Assembly (NCBI GenBank): GCA_018398815.1
Contig: CM031601.1
Location: 20,480,664 to 20,544,663, forward strand
Direction: 5' to 3'
Origin: Conus ventricosus
Lineage: Eukaryota > Mollusca > Gastropoda > Neogastropoda > Conidae
Length of the DNA stretch: 64,000 bases
The stretch's first letter is position 1; every line of letters starts with the position of its first letter. The position numbers and the translations under genes are program-made. The notes below the pieces were generated by a model that did not search any database, had not been told where the DNA came from, and saw only the letters and a list, made by a program, of their open reading frames with translations. Below, piece after piece: positions 1 through 58,150 of the stretch.

Positions 1-290
1 ACAGGTGGGTTTCTTTATTCTTAGCCTGTATGCTCATATAGATGGGTTTCTTTATTCATTGCGTGAGGACTTAGCCTGTATGCTTATATAGACGGGTTTC
101 TTTATTCATTGTGTGGGGACTTAGCCTTTGCACTGTGTGAGGACTGAGACTGTTAGCTTGTACAGATGGGTTTCTGTACATGCTGTGTGAGGAAATAGCC
201 TGTTAGCTGTTACCAGTGGGTTTATGGATGTACAGTGTTAGGACTTAGACTGTGTACTCATGCAAATGAGTTTCTTTATGCACAGCAGGA
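1..290. repeat. Degenerate ~60-bp tandem repeat
   Basis: About four to five imperfect copies of a unit built around GGGTTTCTTTATTCATTG followed by GTGAGGACTTAGCCTGT. Copies diverge toward the right. No coding signal seen. The array may begin left of the window. Confidence 0.7.
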
Positions 291-529
291 GGAGGAAGGT
301 GGCAAGGGGAGTTGGTTATGCATGTAATAGTGGGCACATTGCAAGAGACGAGGAGGACGGACTGAAAATTCATTGCGACCGATTCTCTGGGTTTATGAAA
401 GTATTAGAATGTTGAATTGTATTTCAGATTATTTGAGTTACTGTTTTTGTACGTTTATTTACTTTTTTTTTAAATTCTGAAAGTGCTGCTTTCTGAGAAA
501 TGAGATTTTTCATAAAATCCTCACACATT

Positions 530-815
530 AAACCTTCTAAAATAACTTTCTTTATAAAAATCTTTGAAAGTAACTCTTCTAGTAAAAACCTTCCCAAACA
601 ACATAACGCCATCAGTAAAAATCCTCCAAAATAACGCACCAATACAAACCTCCTTAAATTTGCCAATAAAAAACAGCAAAAGCAACAATGTCAGCAAAAC
701 CTTCCAAAGTAATGGTGCCAGTAGAAATCTCCATATAAGAATCTGAATTAAATCCCTGCAAAATAAAACTCCATCAAGGTAACCCTCCAAAATAATACTT
801 CCCAATCATTGCTAT
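530..815. repeat. Degenerate ~30-45 bp tandem repeat
   Basis: Loose copies of a unit with CCTCCAAAATAAC or CTTCCAAAATAAT-like cores separated by AGTAAAAATC. Short open frames on both strands here are by-products of AT-rich repeats. No gene supported. Confidence 0.5.
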
Positions 816-889
816 CCAAAGTAACATGCGAAATAGATTGTTTTTGTATTTAGAAATGAATAGGACTGTATTATTTTTAATTCATTTGG

Positions 890-1223
890 AAATAAGTATT
901 TGAGTTTGTAAGAAAATGTGTATAAGACTGCATTGTTTGCAGTTGATTTTCAAGTATATATAAAACTGGTTTTTTTTTTCATATTGTTGGAAATTAGTAT
1001 AAGATTGGGCTATTTATAAATCGTTGCAGAATTTACATAAGACAGTGATGTGTACAGGTTGTTTCAAAATGCGTTTAAGACAGTGGTGTTTGCAGAGAAT
1101 TGTAAAATGTGCCGTATCTGTACGGCTGGTCAATGTATACAAAAGTGTGTTGGTTGCAGGCTATTGCCCAAAGTGTACAATGCTGTGTTTTTTGCAACTT
1201 TTGGCACACTGCACTGTTCACAG
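890..1223 (+). repeat. Degenerate repeats ending in TTTGCAG or TTCACAG, upstream of the 1,224 exon
   Basis: Several imperfect ~60-bp copies, each holding a pyrimidine/TTGCAG-like 3' splice-site core (near 1,090, 1,155 and 1,220). The last one is the acceptor proposed for the exon that starts at 1,224. This resembles the junction-anchored arrays elsewhere in the window but is too diverged to be sure. Confidence 0.35.
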
Positions 1224-47566
<46,343 letters not shown>

Positions 47567-47817
47567 TGAACATTGCCGTTGTTTCAACCGTCAAACTGTC
47601 AAGAAGGGTAGGCAGAGACACAATGAGCGGTGATGTCGTTGATGACTTGGTTGTGACAACCATCAGTGAGTCTTCACATCCTGCGCCATCCACAACTGGG
47701 GTAAAATTCTCCTGTCTTTTAGCATGTGTAGATAGCGGTTTAAGCCAGTACCCTCCAAAAGACAGGAAAAGGATTGTTGGGATTCATCCTGACCAAGGAC
47801 TTCGGTGTGTTTTGTTG
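47567..47817 (+). other. Probable 3' UTR or downstream flank
   Basis: No repeat. An open frame of 85 codons overlaps here but has no recognisable content. Confidence 0.4.
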
Positions 47818-48250
47818 TGAAATAGTTGCAAAGTGAGGCAACTGCAGGCAGAAGTCTAAAGAAATCTTTAAAAGTGTAGGTAATAACTTCGCCAAACAAA
47901 GTGGACAAACAAAGCACAGGACAAAACATGACATGTTTCGATCTCTAAGATCTTCAGGCAAGATAAACAACACTCAGGACAACGAAAATGAAGAACGAGC
48001 AATCACTTGTCTTGTCAAATTCAGCGCAAGATTCAGTGCCCATCTTGTGCCAAATTTGACAAGATAAGTGACTGCTCGTTCTTCATTTTCTTTGTCCTGA
48101 GTGTTGTTTATCTTGCCTGAAGAACACCTAAGAGGGCGAAATGCATCAATTTTGTCTTACAATTCATTTGTCCACTTTGTTTGGCAGAGTTATTACATAC
48201 ACATTTAAAGATTTGTTATGAAATGGTTACACAGTTATCTGCAGCTTGCG
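47818..48250. mobile_element. Foldback MITE-like element, copy 2
   Basis: Inverted arms from about 47,862 (AAATCTTTAAAAGTGTAGG) to 48,214, centre near 48,035, with the same internal hairpins (TGCCTGAAGA...CGAAA) and the same left extension (complement of CTGCAGTTGCCTCACTTTGC) as copy 1 at 35,203. Arms have diverged somewhat. Confidence 0.82.
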
Positions 48251-49190
48251 TTTTTCCGGGTTTGAACCCAGTTTTGAATTCTTAAAGCCACCCCCAGCTG
48301 TTCTGGCCTTCAGGTAATCAAGATAGCAGCAAGAACGGAGCTTGTGTGTACCGGGGAAAAGTAAGTCCATGTGATGTACAAACACTATTCATTTCCACAA
48401 GAAGGAGTTTTTATGTTAAACTTTTCTGTTTTCATGCAGCGTTGTTTGTGTGCAGCTTTAAGTAGGCATTTGTTTTGTCATCAGTATCCTATTGACAATG
48501 TCTAATGATAAAAAAAATCACATGAAAATGAATGAAAAATGAAAAAAAGAAAAAATGTCCGCGTTAACAGGTAACATTAATGACTGCACAAACCACATGA
48601 AACAATTGAAGACTCCTACACCAGAGCCTAAAGTTCAGGCACAAAAAGAAAATGTGAATTTGATGAACATGCTTATATGTTGACAGTTTTTAATTCTAGT
48701 CGTATGTCGGATTGATCAATCTACTTCTTTGCTTTCAATCTGGGAAAAGTAGCAAGCAGTTGTGTATAGTATAGTATGTTCAGTATTAGTTTGCACGTCC
48801 TATATTTGAGTGAATGTCCCCATTTTCGGGGGAGATGAGGGGGAGAGGACAGGGGGTAGGGGAGGGGGGAAAGAAAGAAAGTCCCCGTTGTGATGGGTGA
48901 TGTTCCATCTTTCATGCAAGAACAGAAAATTGCTGGCTTGGATAATAAAGGATTCATCCTGCCGTTCCTCTTATGATCCAATGTAGGCTCGTCCACCAAT
49001 ATCCATACAGTATGGCCCTGCCAGTGTCATGAATGCACACAAACACATGGACCACAGAATAGCCCACTGTAGAGGGAAACGATCCAGCCCTCTATAATGA
49101 GAGTAAGTGGTGTGGAGGGACAAAAAGGCTTGGCATTACTTCACCCTCCCTGAGGGGCCCAACATCTGTTAGCGCCCAGTCCACTGAGAA
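48251..49190. other. Unique DNA downstream of the receptor
   Basis: No gene seen. A candidate AATAAA lies at 48,944-48,949, and a G/A-rich patch at 48,830-48,885. Confidence 0.55.
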
Positions 49191-49805
49191 GCTTGGCCTT
49201 GGAAAGTGGCCAGAGAAGCATGGCCTTGGAAAGTGGCCAGAAAAGCGTGGCCATGGAAAGTGGCCAGAGAAGCTTGGCCATGGAAAGTGGCCAGAGAAGG
49301 GCCAGATGCAGGAGCACTTGGAAAGTGGCCACAGAAGCGTGGCCCTGGAAAGTGGCCAGAGAAGCATGGCCCTGGAAAGTGGCCAGAGAAGCATGGCTAT
49401 GGAAAGTGGCCAGAGAAGCATGGCCTTGGAAAGTGGCCAGAGAAGCATGGCCGTGGAAAGTGGCAAGAGAAGCATGGCTATGGAAAGTGGCCAGAGAAGC
49501 ATGGCTATGGAAAGTGGCCAGAGAAGCATGGCCTTGGAAAGTGGCCAGAGAAGCATGGCTATGGAAAGTGGCCAGAGAAGCATGGCTATGGAAAGTGGCC
49601 AGAGAAGCATGGCCTTGGAAAGTGGCCAGAGAAGCATGGCTCTGGAAAGTGGCCAGAGAAGCATGGCCTTGGAAAGTGGCCAGAGAAGCATGGCCTTGGA
49701 AAGTGGCCAGAGAAGCATGGCCTTGGAAAGTGGCCAGAGAAGCATGGCTATGGAAAGTGGCCAGAGAAGCATGGCCTTGGAAAGTGGCAAAGGAAGTGTG
49801 GGCAA
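49190..49805 (+). repeat. 27-bp tandem array
   Basis: About 22 copies of AGAAGCATGGCCTTGGAAAG then TGGCCAG. The unit is divisible by 3 and stop-free in several frames on both strands, so 200-275 residue periodic frames arise. No start context, no non-repeat coding extension. Confidence 0.96.
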
Positions 49806-49959
49806 AGGAATGTGTACAAGGAAGGTGACCAAGATATGTTGCCAAACACCAGCGTGGTGAATAAAAGGCTCTGTAACTAGTCTTCCATTGAACTGAAACA
49901 AGTGTACATTGGTATTCATGCATGAAGATATGATGAATATAGATTAACATGCAAATGTG

Positions 49960-50045
49960 TAGGTGTAGGTGCTAGGAATTGAAATAGTTTTAAATTGACA
50001 TGCGCATGCTAGGAATTGAAATAGTTTTAAATTGACATGCGCATA
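49960..50045 (+). repeat. Short direct duplication (~37 bp)
   Basis: CTAGGAATTGAAATAGTTTT then AAATTGACATGCGCAT occurs twice in tandem. Confidence 0.9.
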
Positions 50046-51295
50046 TGAAAGTGTGGATGGTGACCTGAAACAAATGTGAAGTTATTACGGTTCATGATGG
50101 TGTAGAAATAATGAACTGAAACAAATGTACACTGATAATGATGTGCATGTATATGATGTCAGGCGTGAAGTTCTTCCGCATTTGGCATGCATATTGCCAA
50201 GTTCTTAGCGTGTGTGCCATCTGCTGAACATAAACATGGTCCACAGAAAAAAACGTTTCCATCTGGAGAAAACCTGAAACAGCAATACGTTGATCCTGAA
50301 GAGTCCTGCTGATAAAGTTGAGAACTCCATATTGTGGTACTGTCAAACCCCGCCTTCCTGGTTTTATGCAAATTTGGAGGATGACAGCCCCCATCCTCCC
50401 CTCCTCCTTCCTCCTTCCCCATCCCCACTCCCCCGCTGGCTTGCACAAGACTTCCACCTTTTCTTTTTATTTGCTTTAGTTTCATGCCTGAATACTGCTT
50501 TGATGAATTTATACATGCATGTAGATTATGAATATGATAAATTGTAATGTGTAGCTTGGTGTGATGTATGCTGGCATAACTTTGATAATTTCATCTGCAT
50601 ATATGGAGGCCCAGTTACGATGACTTGAAACACAGTGGATTGATATTAATGCATGTAGTGTATATAGATATGAATGGAAGAAAAGAAGATCTATATCCGA
50701 GGATGCAAGAACGAGTACTATTCATAAAAAGGCTGTCTTGAAATGTTTCCATTAAACCTTTACCATGGAATGTTCGACATATTCAGAGCACAGCATTTTG
50801 TAATTTTTCTCATCATTCATGCATGTATACATGGCAAGATTTAGGTTGTTGTGTTTACATTGTCCATGTCCTGTGTGTGGCATGTTCTCAGTTGGACTGT
50901 AAATACTTTCCATTCATAGCCCTTGTTTTAAGTCTTTTATTTTTCTCTTGAGTTCTTGCCCATGTTATTTCTCTCTCCTTTTCAGTGTGTTTTGTTTCTC
51001 GGTTCTATTCTATGTTGTGTTTGCCGTATTGTGTGTATTGGCATGTGCTGAAAGAGTGTTAAGTGTTCATGTTAATTGGTATGATTTCTGTCAGTCTGTA
51101 CATGAGCTTACATGCCTGTATTGGAATGCACCTGTACCTGTCTAGTGTGTGGTTCCACATTAAGTCTCTATGTGAACAAGATTGCGCATATTGGTGTGCA
51201 CATGTCCTGTGTTTAGTGCAGTCTTTATTGACTGAGCTTTAGTGTACTGGCAGTGAAGGTTTAAGGAGGAGGAGGAGGAGAGATCAGTGATGCAT
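50046..51295. other. Unique AT-rich DNA
   Basis: No gene or element recognised in about 1.2 kb. Confidence 0.55.
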
Positions 51296-51299
51296 CGGC

Positions 51300-51790
51300 C
51301 CAGTTTGGCAGCTTTAGTGTACAGCAAGGTCTGTGTCTTGTGTTTTCCCCTGTTCGGTGTACAGCAAAGTCTGTGTCTTGTGTGTTTTCCCCTGTTTGGT
51401 GTACAGCAAGGTCTGTGTGTTTTCGCCTGTTTGGTATACACCAAGGTCTGTGTGTTTTCGCCTGTTTGGTATACAGCAAGGTCTGTGTGTTTTCCCCTGT
51501 TTGGTATACAGCAAGGTCTGTATGTTTTCCCCTGTTTGGTGTACAGCAAGGTCTGTGTGTTTTCCCCTGCTCGGTGTACAGCAAGGTCTGTGTGTTTTCC
51601 CCTGCTCGGTGTACAGCAAGGTCTGTATCTGTGTGTTTTCCCCTGTTTGGTGTACAGCAAGGTCTGTGTTTTCCCCAGTTTGGTGTACAGCAAGGTCTGT
51701 GTTTTCCCAGTTTGGTGTACAGCAAAGTCTGTATCTGTGTGTTTTCCCAGTTTGGTGTTTAGCAAGGTTTGTGTCTATGTGTTTATCCAT
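51300..51790 (+). repeat. 35-bp tandem array
   Basis: About 14 copies of GTACAGCAAGGTCTGTGTGT then TTTCCCCTGTTTGGT. Each unit has a pyrimidine tract, an ACAG core and AAGGTCTGT. Confidence 0.95.
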
Positions 51791-52858
51791 CTTTGATGTG
51801 TGTCAATGTCAGTTTGTGTGTATTTTTCATTATTGAGTGTATGGGAATCTCTGTTTCTGTGTCTCTGTACCTCTTTGGCGAACAGCAGGGTCTGTTTTGT
51901 TTCTGGTCCTTCTCTTTCACTTACACCAAGATTCATTTCCATGTTTTCCCTGTCTTTGATGTACTCCAAAGTCTATATCTATGTCTTTTTCCTTATGTAT
52001 TTATTTTTGAGTGTTTTTCTTGTTTCATATATGTTGTTCAGGTATGCTGCTGCTTTTTTCTTTGTTACTACCTTATCCGATCAAAGGCCCTAATCCATGA
52101 CACTGATGGATGAGTTATGGGCATTTTACCGGTATTTTGGGACATCTGTGATGGTCAAAGTTGTAAACTTTTAATTTGTGTAACTTCCGTATTGGCGGAT
52201 GAAGTGAAAGAAAGTTGGAATTTTCAAAATCTGTTTTGGTTCCAACTGAAAATGAGAAAGAATCAAAATGGCTAGCGAATGTCACCAAAAGCGGAAGCCT
52301 TTTGATTTCTGTGGTGTTTTCACGCTGTTTTTATTGTTTGGAAAATATGGAAGTTGTTTTATTTCATCCACAAATTCTGAAGTAACATGACTTCAGATTT
52401 AACAATGTTGACAATGACAAGTGCCCCCAACTACTGTAAAACTGCCTGAACAGAAACACAACAACACCCAGTATGGAACAGGTCGTTTGGAGAGGAGACA
52501 GTCACTGCCAGGGGTGGGCATTGTCCAGTGAAATGCTGTGATGACCGCTTGGCTCAAATGCTGTTGTTCTTGTGTTAACTGACAACATATCACTCACCAC
52601 AGGATCCGTAGGATAGGACAGGATGATATATGGTTCTGTATAGCATGGTATCATATAGTACGATAGGATACGTATGACATGGTATTATGCTGTGATATAT
52701 ACCAGTCTTCTGCATAATATAAAATTGTGGGTATAGGACCTCCTGCAGTAGAAAATCATTTCTGGAAATTTCATCAAAGAGATGTACATATGTACCTTTT
52801 TTTATTACTGAGGTACAAACGTGTACATTGTTTATGTGTAAGAGGTATGCACCCAGTT
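51791..52858. other. Mostly unique DNA
   Basis: Diverged remains of the 35-bp unit to about 52,000, then unique sequence. No gene supported. Confidence 0.5.
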
Positions 52859-52990
52859 TGAGGAGATAAGTGATTGTTTGTTCTTCATCTCTGTTATCCT
52901 GAATGTTGTTTGTCCTGCCTAAAGAAGACCAAAGAGGTCGAAACACGTCGTATTTTGTCTTGTAATTTGTTTTCTCTTTTGTTCAGCTGA
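52858..52990. mobile_element. Foldback family, half copy
   Basis: One arm only: GATTGTTTGTTCTTCAT, TGAATGTTGTTTGTCCTGCC, AAGAAGACC-loop-GGTCGAAACACG and TTTTGTCTTG, matching the arms at 48,060-48,190 and 35,440-35,560. Confidence 0.75.
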
Positions 52991-53491
52991 ATAGTAATTT
53001 TTTTTTCTGTCAAGTATGAGAACAGATGAATTTTGCCCACTGATTGTTGAGCTTGTCCTCATCATACCCATTACCAACGAAAGGATCGCAAAGCAGGTTT
53101 ACATGTTGACCTCACCGGGGACTGTTCTTTGTGTTCTTGGAGAAATCTTTCATCTTGCTTTTGTTTCTGCCTACATTTGTTACAGGCCACACATTGTCAT
53201 GCTTCCATACCTTTTTTTCCTAACAAGGTATGATTACCCTTCACATTTGAACATGGGAAGTAAAAATGTGAGCCACTAACCGATGATAAGATATGACATG
53301 CTGTGATGGATATTGGTATGATCTATGACATGAATTACCACCACGTTTTATTTTTCTCTCCAATATTTTTTGGTATTATTCCAGTATTTCTTAATCTGCA
53401 TAAAATTCATTCCGCATATTCAAACTCAGGGCCCGAGCACAAAAATGATTGTGAATAATGCACGACATCTGTCATGTTCCCACTCTTGCTA

Positions 53492-53492
<1 letters not shown>

Positions 53493-53541
<49 letters not shown>

Positions 53542-53557
53542 CACGCACGCACGCACG

Positions 53558-53638
<81 letters not shown>

Positions 53639-53649
53639 GCACGCACCAC

Positions 53650-53691
<42 letters not shown>

Positions 53692-53715
53692 ACACGCACA
53701 ACACACACACACGCA
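53493..53715. repeat. (CA)n/(GCAC)n microsatellite
   Basis: CA repeats broken by CACG and GCACGCACG blocks. Confidence 0.95.
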
Positions 53716-53789
53716 TATCTGAAAAAAATAATATTCCTACTCAAAAAATGAAAAATTCAGGGACTGATCTTGAAGACATTGTCAAATGT

Positions 53790-54560
53790 TTTGTTAAATA
53801 TTGGCAATATAATTGCTTGCGGTCCCACATAGCTTTCTTGAAGGTAGAACGATTGTGAAATGTTCCATGAAGTACTGGTAATATAGCTGCCAGTAGTCCC
53901 ATATTCCTTCCATTGTAGGTAGAAGGATTGTAAAATGTTGTGTAAAGTGTTTGTAAAATGTGGCTGCTATTTGTTCCACATTGCTTTTCTTGAAGGAAGA
54001 ATGATTTAATGGTGCTTTGTGGATTACTTGTAAAGTGTGACTGCCAATTTTCCTACCATTGCTTCTTTTGAAAGTTGAAGGGTTGTAAAATGGTTTGCAA
54101 GGTACTTGTAAAATGTGGCTACCATTAATCCCACATGGCTTCTGTTGAAGGTAGAGAGGTGTTGTACCATGCTTTGTGAAGTTCTGGTAATGCAGTTGCT
54201 AGTTGTCCCACATGTAGAAGGACTGTAAAATGCCTTGTAAAGTTATGGTAATGTGTTTGCTAGTTTTCCCATAATGCTTTGATTGAAAGTTAAAAAAAAC
54301 ATAAGATGCTTTGTGAAATACTGTTAAAGTAGTTCCTAGTTGTCACATAATGCTTCTATTTAAGGCAGAAGGATTGTAAAATATAGCCACCGGTTGTCAG
54401 GATTGTAAAATATACCCACCAGTTGTCCCCGTTTCCTTCTATTGAAGAAAAAAGGATTGTAAAATGGATTGTATTGTTATTGGTAATATAGCCACCATGT
54501 TGCTTCTGTTGAAGGCGGGAAGATCGTGAATGTTTTATAAAGTTCTCCTGATATAGTCAC
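53790..54560 (+). repeat. Degenerate ~85-95 bp repeat
   Basis: Recurring ATTGTAAAATGCTTTGTGAA, then TAATATAGCTGCCAGTTGTCC and CACATTGCTTCTATTGAAGG. Highly diverged copies. Confidence 0.7.
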
Positions 54561-54808
54561 GGATTCTTCCACATGGTTTCCATTGTTGACTGCTGTGCAC
54601 AGGAATCTGGGATTGTCTGGGCTTATTCCCAGAGACATATTATCCTCCCTCCTCCCTACATGTATTAAAAACCTCCTCTTCCCCCTCCCACATATTAATC
54701 TCCCTCCTCCCCACACATGTATTAAAACCCTCCTCTTCCCCTCTCACATATGATCCTTCTGCCTCCCCACACTACCCCATACCATACTGACTCCTTCCTG
54801 TTGCTTCT

Positions 54809-54863
54809 CAGCCCTGATGGGCCCTTTGCGGTGGGCTGGCTATAACACATTATCTATCTTATC
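54809..54863 (+). mobile_element. 55-bp micro-retroposon
   Basis: CAGCCCTGATGGGCCC through CTATCTTATC, flanked by TTGCTTCT at 54,801-54,808 and 54,864-54,871. Same start as the copies at 4,792, 55,783 and 56,684. Confidence 0.75.
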
Positions 54864-55199
54864 TTGCTTCTAGTCTAGGCTCGTTCCTTTCGTTCAGGGC
54901 ATTGTCATCCCTTTAGCATCAGTAGATCATGAAGTCAAGTCGTGTCAAAATTACCTTCATTGAGGGTTGAAGGATAAGCTGTCAAGCTTTTTTTGCATCC
55001 TGCCCTCATAGTGAACGTTACCATGAGAGGATGCAAGTGAAGTAAGATTATTCTGACCTGTTAAGTGAAGTAATCTGTTTGGGGGACAATCATACAAGTA
55101 GGTGTGAGGAATGTGGTGTGACTTTGAGATTGAGAGAGTGCGAGTGATGGGTTGCATGTGGATGTGTTAATTTTATTTTGAGCTGAAATCAAGAGGCAG

Positions 55200-55725
55200 A
55201 CACTTAATTATAAACAAATACCTCCACTGAAATCCATAGATGTAGGAACGACAGAGCAGCATGGAAGAATGATCTCCAAAGGAGTCTGTCACTGTGGTCG
55301 CTGCAGGATAGTCATGGACAAGTGTCTCCAGGGAAATCTGTAGCTTTTGTTGCTGCAGAACGGTAAGGGACCAATGCTGTTGTGATTTTGTCTGACGGCT
55401 GTAACTGCAGAACTGAGCAATGCATGTGATGAAGTCTGTGGTGGTAGGAGTAAGTGCTTGTGCAGAAGTCGGTAGATAATAGTAAATGCACAACTGGAAT
55501 GATGCCTCTGCTGTAGTTTGTAGATGTAGTAACTGCATAACTGGAATAGTGCATATACTGAATTCTGTAGATGTAGTAAATGCACAACAAGAATGGTGCA
55601 TGTGCGAAGTCTGCGGATGTAGTAACTGCAGAACAGTTAGGAATTAGTTGTCTTTGCAACAGGTCTGTAGTTGGTAGTGACTGCTGAGCAGCTTGGACTA
55701 AGTGCTTCCATTGTTTCTAGTTAAG
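55200..55725 (+). repeat. Degenerate ~60-bp repeat
   Basis: Recurring TGTAGATGTAGTAACTGCAG then AACTGGAATGATGC with strong divergence. No gene. Confidence 0.65.
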
Positions 55726-55740
55726 GATATTGATTGACGA

Positions 55741-55783
55741 TAAGATAATTGTTTAGCCACCACCGCAAAGCCACATCGGGCTG
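55741..55783 (-). mobile_element. 43-bp micro-retroposon
   Basis: Minus-strand copy, read in reverse as CAGCCCGATGTGGC to AATTATCTTA, flanked by ATTGATTGACGA at 55,729-55,740 and 55,784-55,795. Diverged but with the same 5' start and tail. Confidence 0.75.
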
Positions 55784-56629
55784 ATTGATTGACGACATGA
55801 TTGTAAGTTAATTCATATGCAGAAGATAGTTGTGTGTGTGTATGTGCATGCGTTCGTGTGTGTGTGTATGTGCATGCATATGTGAATTTCATGTATTTGT
55901 AACATGATTATTTTCAGGTATTTATGATCAATATTGAAAAAGAGGATTTGAAAAAAAGTGCCTTTACTGATATGTGTAGCTGTTGTAACTACAGATCAGT
56001 CAAAAACAAGTATTGATAGAGGAGAGGGAAAAAACTTTAAGATAAGGAAGGCAAAATGGGGACAAAGAAGCAGAAAAAAGTAAAAAGAGATTGAAATGGT
56101 GGGAAAAGAGAAGAAAGCTTGAACAGTTAGAAAATCAGGAAAAAGAGTAAAATAGTGGTAAGGAAAAAGAGAAAACTTAGTGAAAGGCGGAAAAGATTTA
56201 TTTTTTCAAAAAGGGGAAACATATGGAAAAAAAAAAAGAACAGAAAAAAAGAGATAAACGTTGTAGAACAAGAGAAAAGGCATCGGGTTATTAAAAAGAA
56301 AAGGAGGGGGATGGGATTGTAGAAAAAAAAGGGAAAGGGGGAAAAAGTAGATGGAAGAGGATAAAGATAATAAAAGAGGGCAAAGGTCAGAAAGGAGTCT
56401 GAGACTACTGTGAAAGAACAACATGTCTCTAAAAGCTTTCGCTATGAGGACGTAAAAACTCAACCAATTCATACAGAAAGGAGCAAAGGTATATGACAAC
56501 AGGAAAAGTAGTTTAAAGCAAGAAAAAGAAAAGATGGCTGAAAAAAGGATAAAAGCAAGAAAGAAAAGAGGCAGACAAAGAAGGGAATGGTGGCTGAAAA
56601 GGGGAAGCAGCAAAAAAAGAGGTAGGGTA

Positions 56630-56684
56630 ATAAGATAATGTTGCTTATAGCCCAGCCGACCGCAGAGGGCCACATCAGGGCTGT
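56630..56684 (-). mobile_element. 55-bp micro-retroposon
   Basis: Minus-strand copy, read in reverse as ACAGCCCTGATGTGGCC to AACATTATCTTAT, flanked by the 13-bp repeat AAGAGGTAGGGTA at 56,617-56,629 and 56,685-56,697. Confidence 0.85.
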
Positions 56685-57109
56685 AAGAGGTAGGGTAGGA
56701 ATACATAGGAAACCATAACAGAGGTTGAAGATGGGTGGGGGAGGGGGGGGGGTAACAAGGTGTGGGTTTAGAAAGAAGTACATCAGTGAAGTCACTGATG
56801 ATGACAGTCAGGGGGGTGGAAAAGATGGTTGGTACTGCATCAAACCCAGAGAGGGAGGGACTTGCTGCCGTTAGGGACCAGCTGGCATACATAGATTTCA
56901 CCTCTAAAAGAAGTTCTTTTCCCGTATGTTTAAACATTACGTTGAAGGAGAGGTGCTCATACTGACTCAGTTAATTGTTTTTTTTTTTGAAGAAATCTTT
57001 GCCCCAATTCAGCTATTGTTATGCTTGCATACACACGCTGTGGCACTGTGTATTCAGCAACTGATGGAAACCTGCTGGCTTGTTCTGGTTTGGGTAAATG
57101 TGACAGGGA

Positions 57110-57600
57110 CATCCTCAGTGTTTATTTTTGGTAATGGTAAAACAACAGGGCCATCCTCGATGTATTCTGGTAAAGGTAAGTGGGACAGGGCAATCCTTGA
57201 TGTATTTTGGTAATGGTAAATAGACAGGGCCATTCTGGATGTTGTTTGGTAATGGTAAAAAACAGGGGCATCCTGGATGGTTTTTTGGTAATGGTAAAAA
57301 GACAGGGGCATCCTGGATGTTTTTTTGGTAATGGTAAAAAGACAGGGGCATCCTAGGTGTTTTTTTTGGTAAAGGTAAAAAGACAGGGGCATCCTGGATG
57401 TTTTTTTGGTAATGGTAAAATAGACAGGGGCATCCTGGATGTTTTTTTGGTAATGGTAAAAAGACAGGGGCATGCTGGGTGTTTTTTGGTAAAGGTTAAC
57501 AGACAGGGCCATCCAAGGTGTTCTTGGAAACATATGGCAAGGCCATCATAGGTGATCTTGGTGTACATATAGATATGACATGGCCATCCTAGGTGTTCTT
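57110..57600 (+). repeat. ~40-bp tandem array
   Basis: About ten copies of GGTAATGGTAAAAAGACAGG then GGCATCCTGGATGTTTTTTT. Most length change is in T runs. Confidence 0.93.
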
Positions 57601-57699
57601 CTTGATAGTTTACCTGGGCTTTGTTTAAAAAGACATGACCCAATTCACAGTTCTGACATTCAAAGTCATGGATATTTCAGACACCTGCTTCTTGTGCTT

Positions 57700-58150
57700 A
57701 CGCGCTTTGCTGCTGCTGTACTGATGGATGGTTTCAAGAGATCATGTTCTATTTTGTGTTGCTTGCCACTTTTGTGCATTGCTACCATTGTGCCTTCTAC
57801 AGATCACATTCTTTTGTGTGGCTTGCTGCTCTGTACTGATAGGTGCCTTGTGAAGGTCATGTTCTATTTTATGAGGTATTGCTGTACTGGTGAATGCTTT
57901 CTACAGATCGTGTTCTATTTTTATGAGGTATTGCTGTAACAGCAAATTATTGCTGTACAGGTAAATGTTTTTTAAAAGATCACGTTCTATTTTATGTGGC
58001 TTACTACCAGTGCACAAATAGATGCTTTCTACAAATCATGTTCAGTTTTAAGTGATGCGATACAGTTGTACTGACTGGTACTTGTTTGCAGATCATGTTC
58101 TACTTTGTATGGAATGCTATGTCTATACTGCTAGTGGCTTTTACATTTTG
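57700..58150 (+). repeat. Degenerate ~65-75 bp repeat
   Basis: Recurring CAGATCATGTTCTATTTTAT then GGTATTGCTGTACTGG and GAATGCTTTCTA. Confidence 0.7.

Noticed and set aside
49092..49919. 275-codon and 269-codon minus-strand frames, Leu/Trp- or His/Ala-rich
   Set aside because: By-products of the 27-bp array.
56206..56937. 243-codon minus-strand frame, Phe/Leu/Ser-rich, membrane-like
   Set aside because: Lies in a purine-rich stretch (A/G on +), crosses the 55-bp retroposon at 56,630, and shows no family motif.
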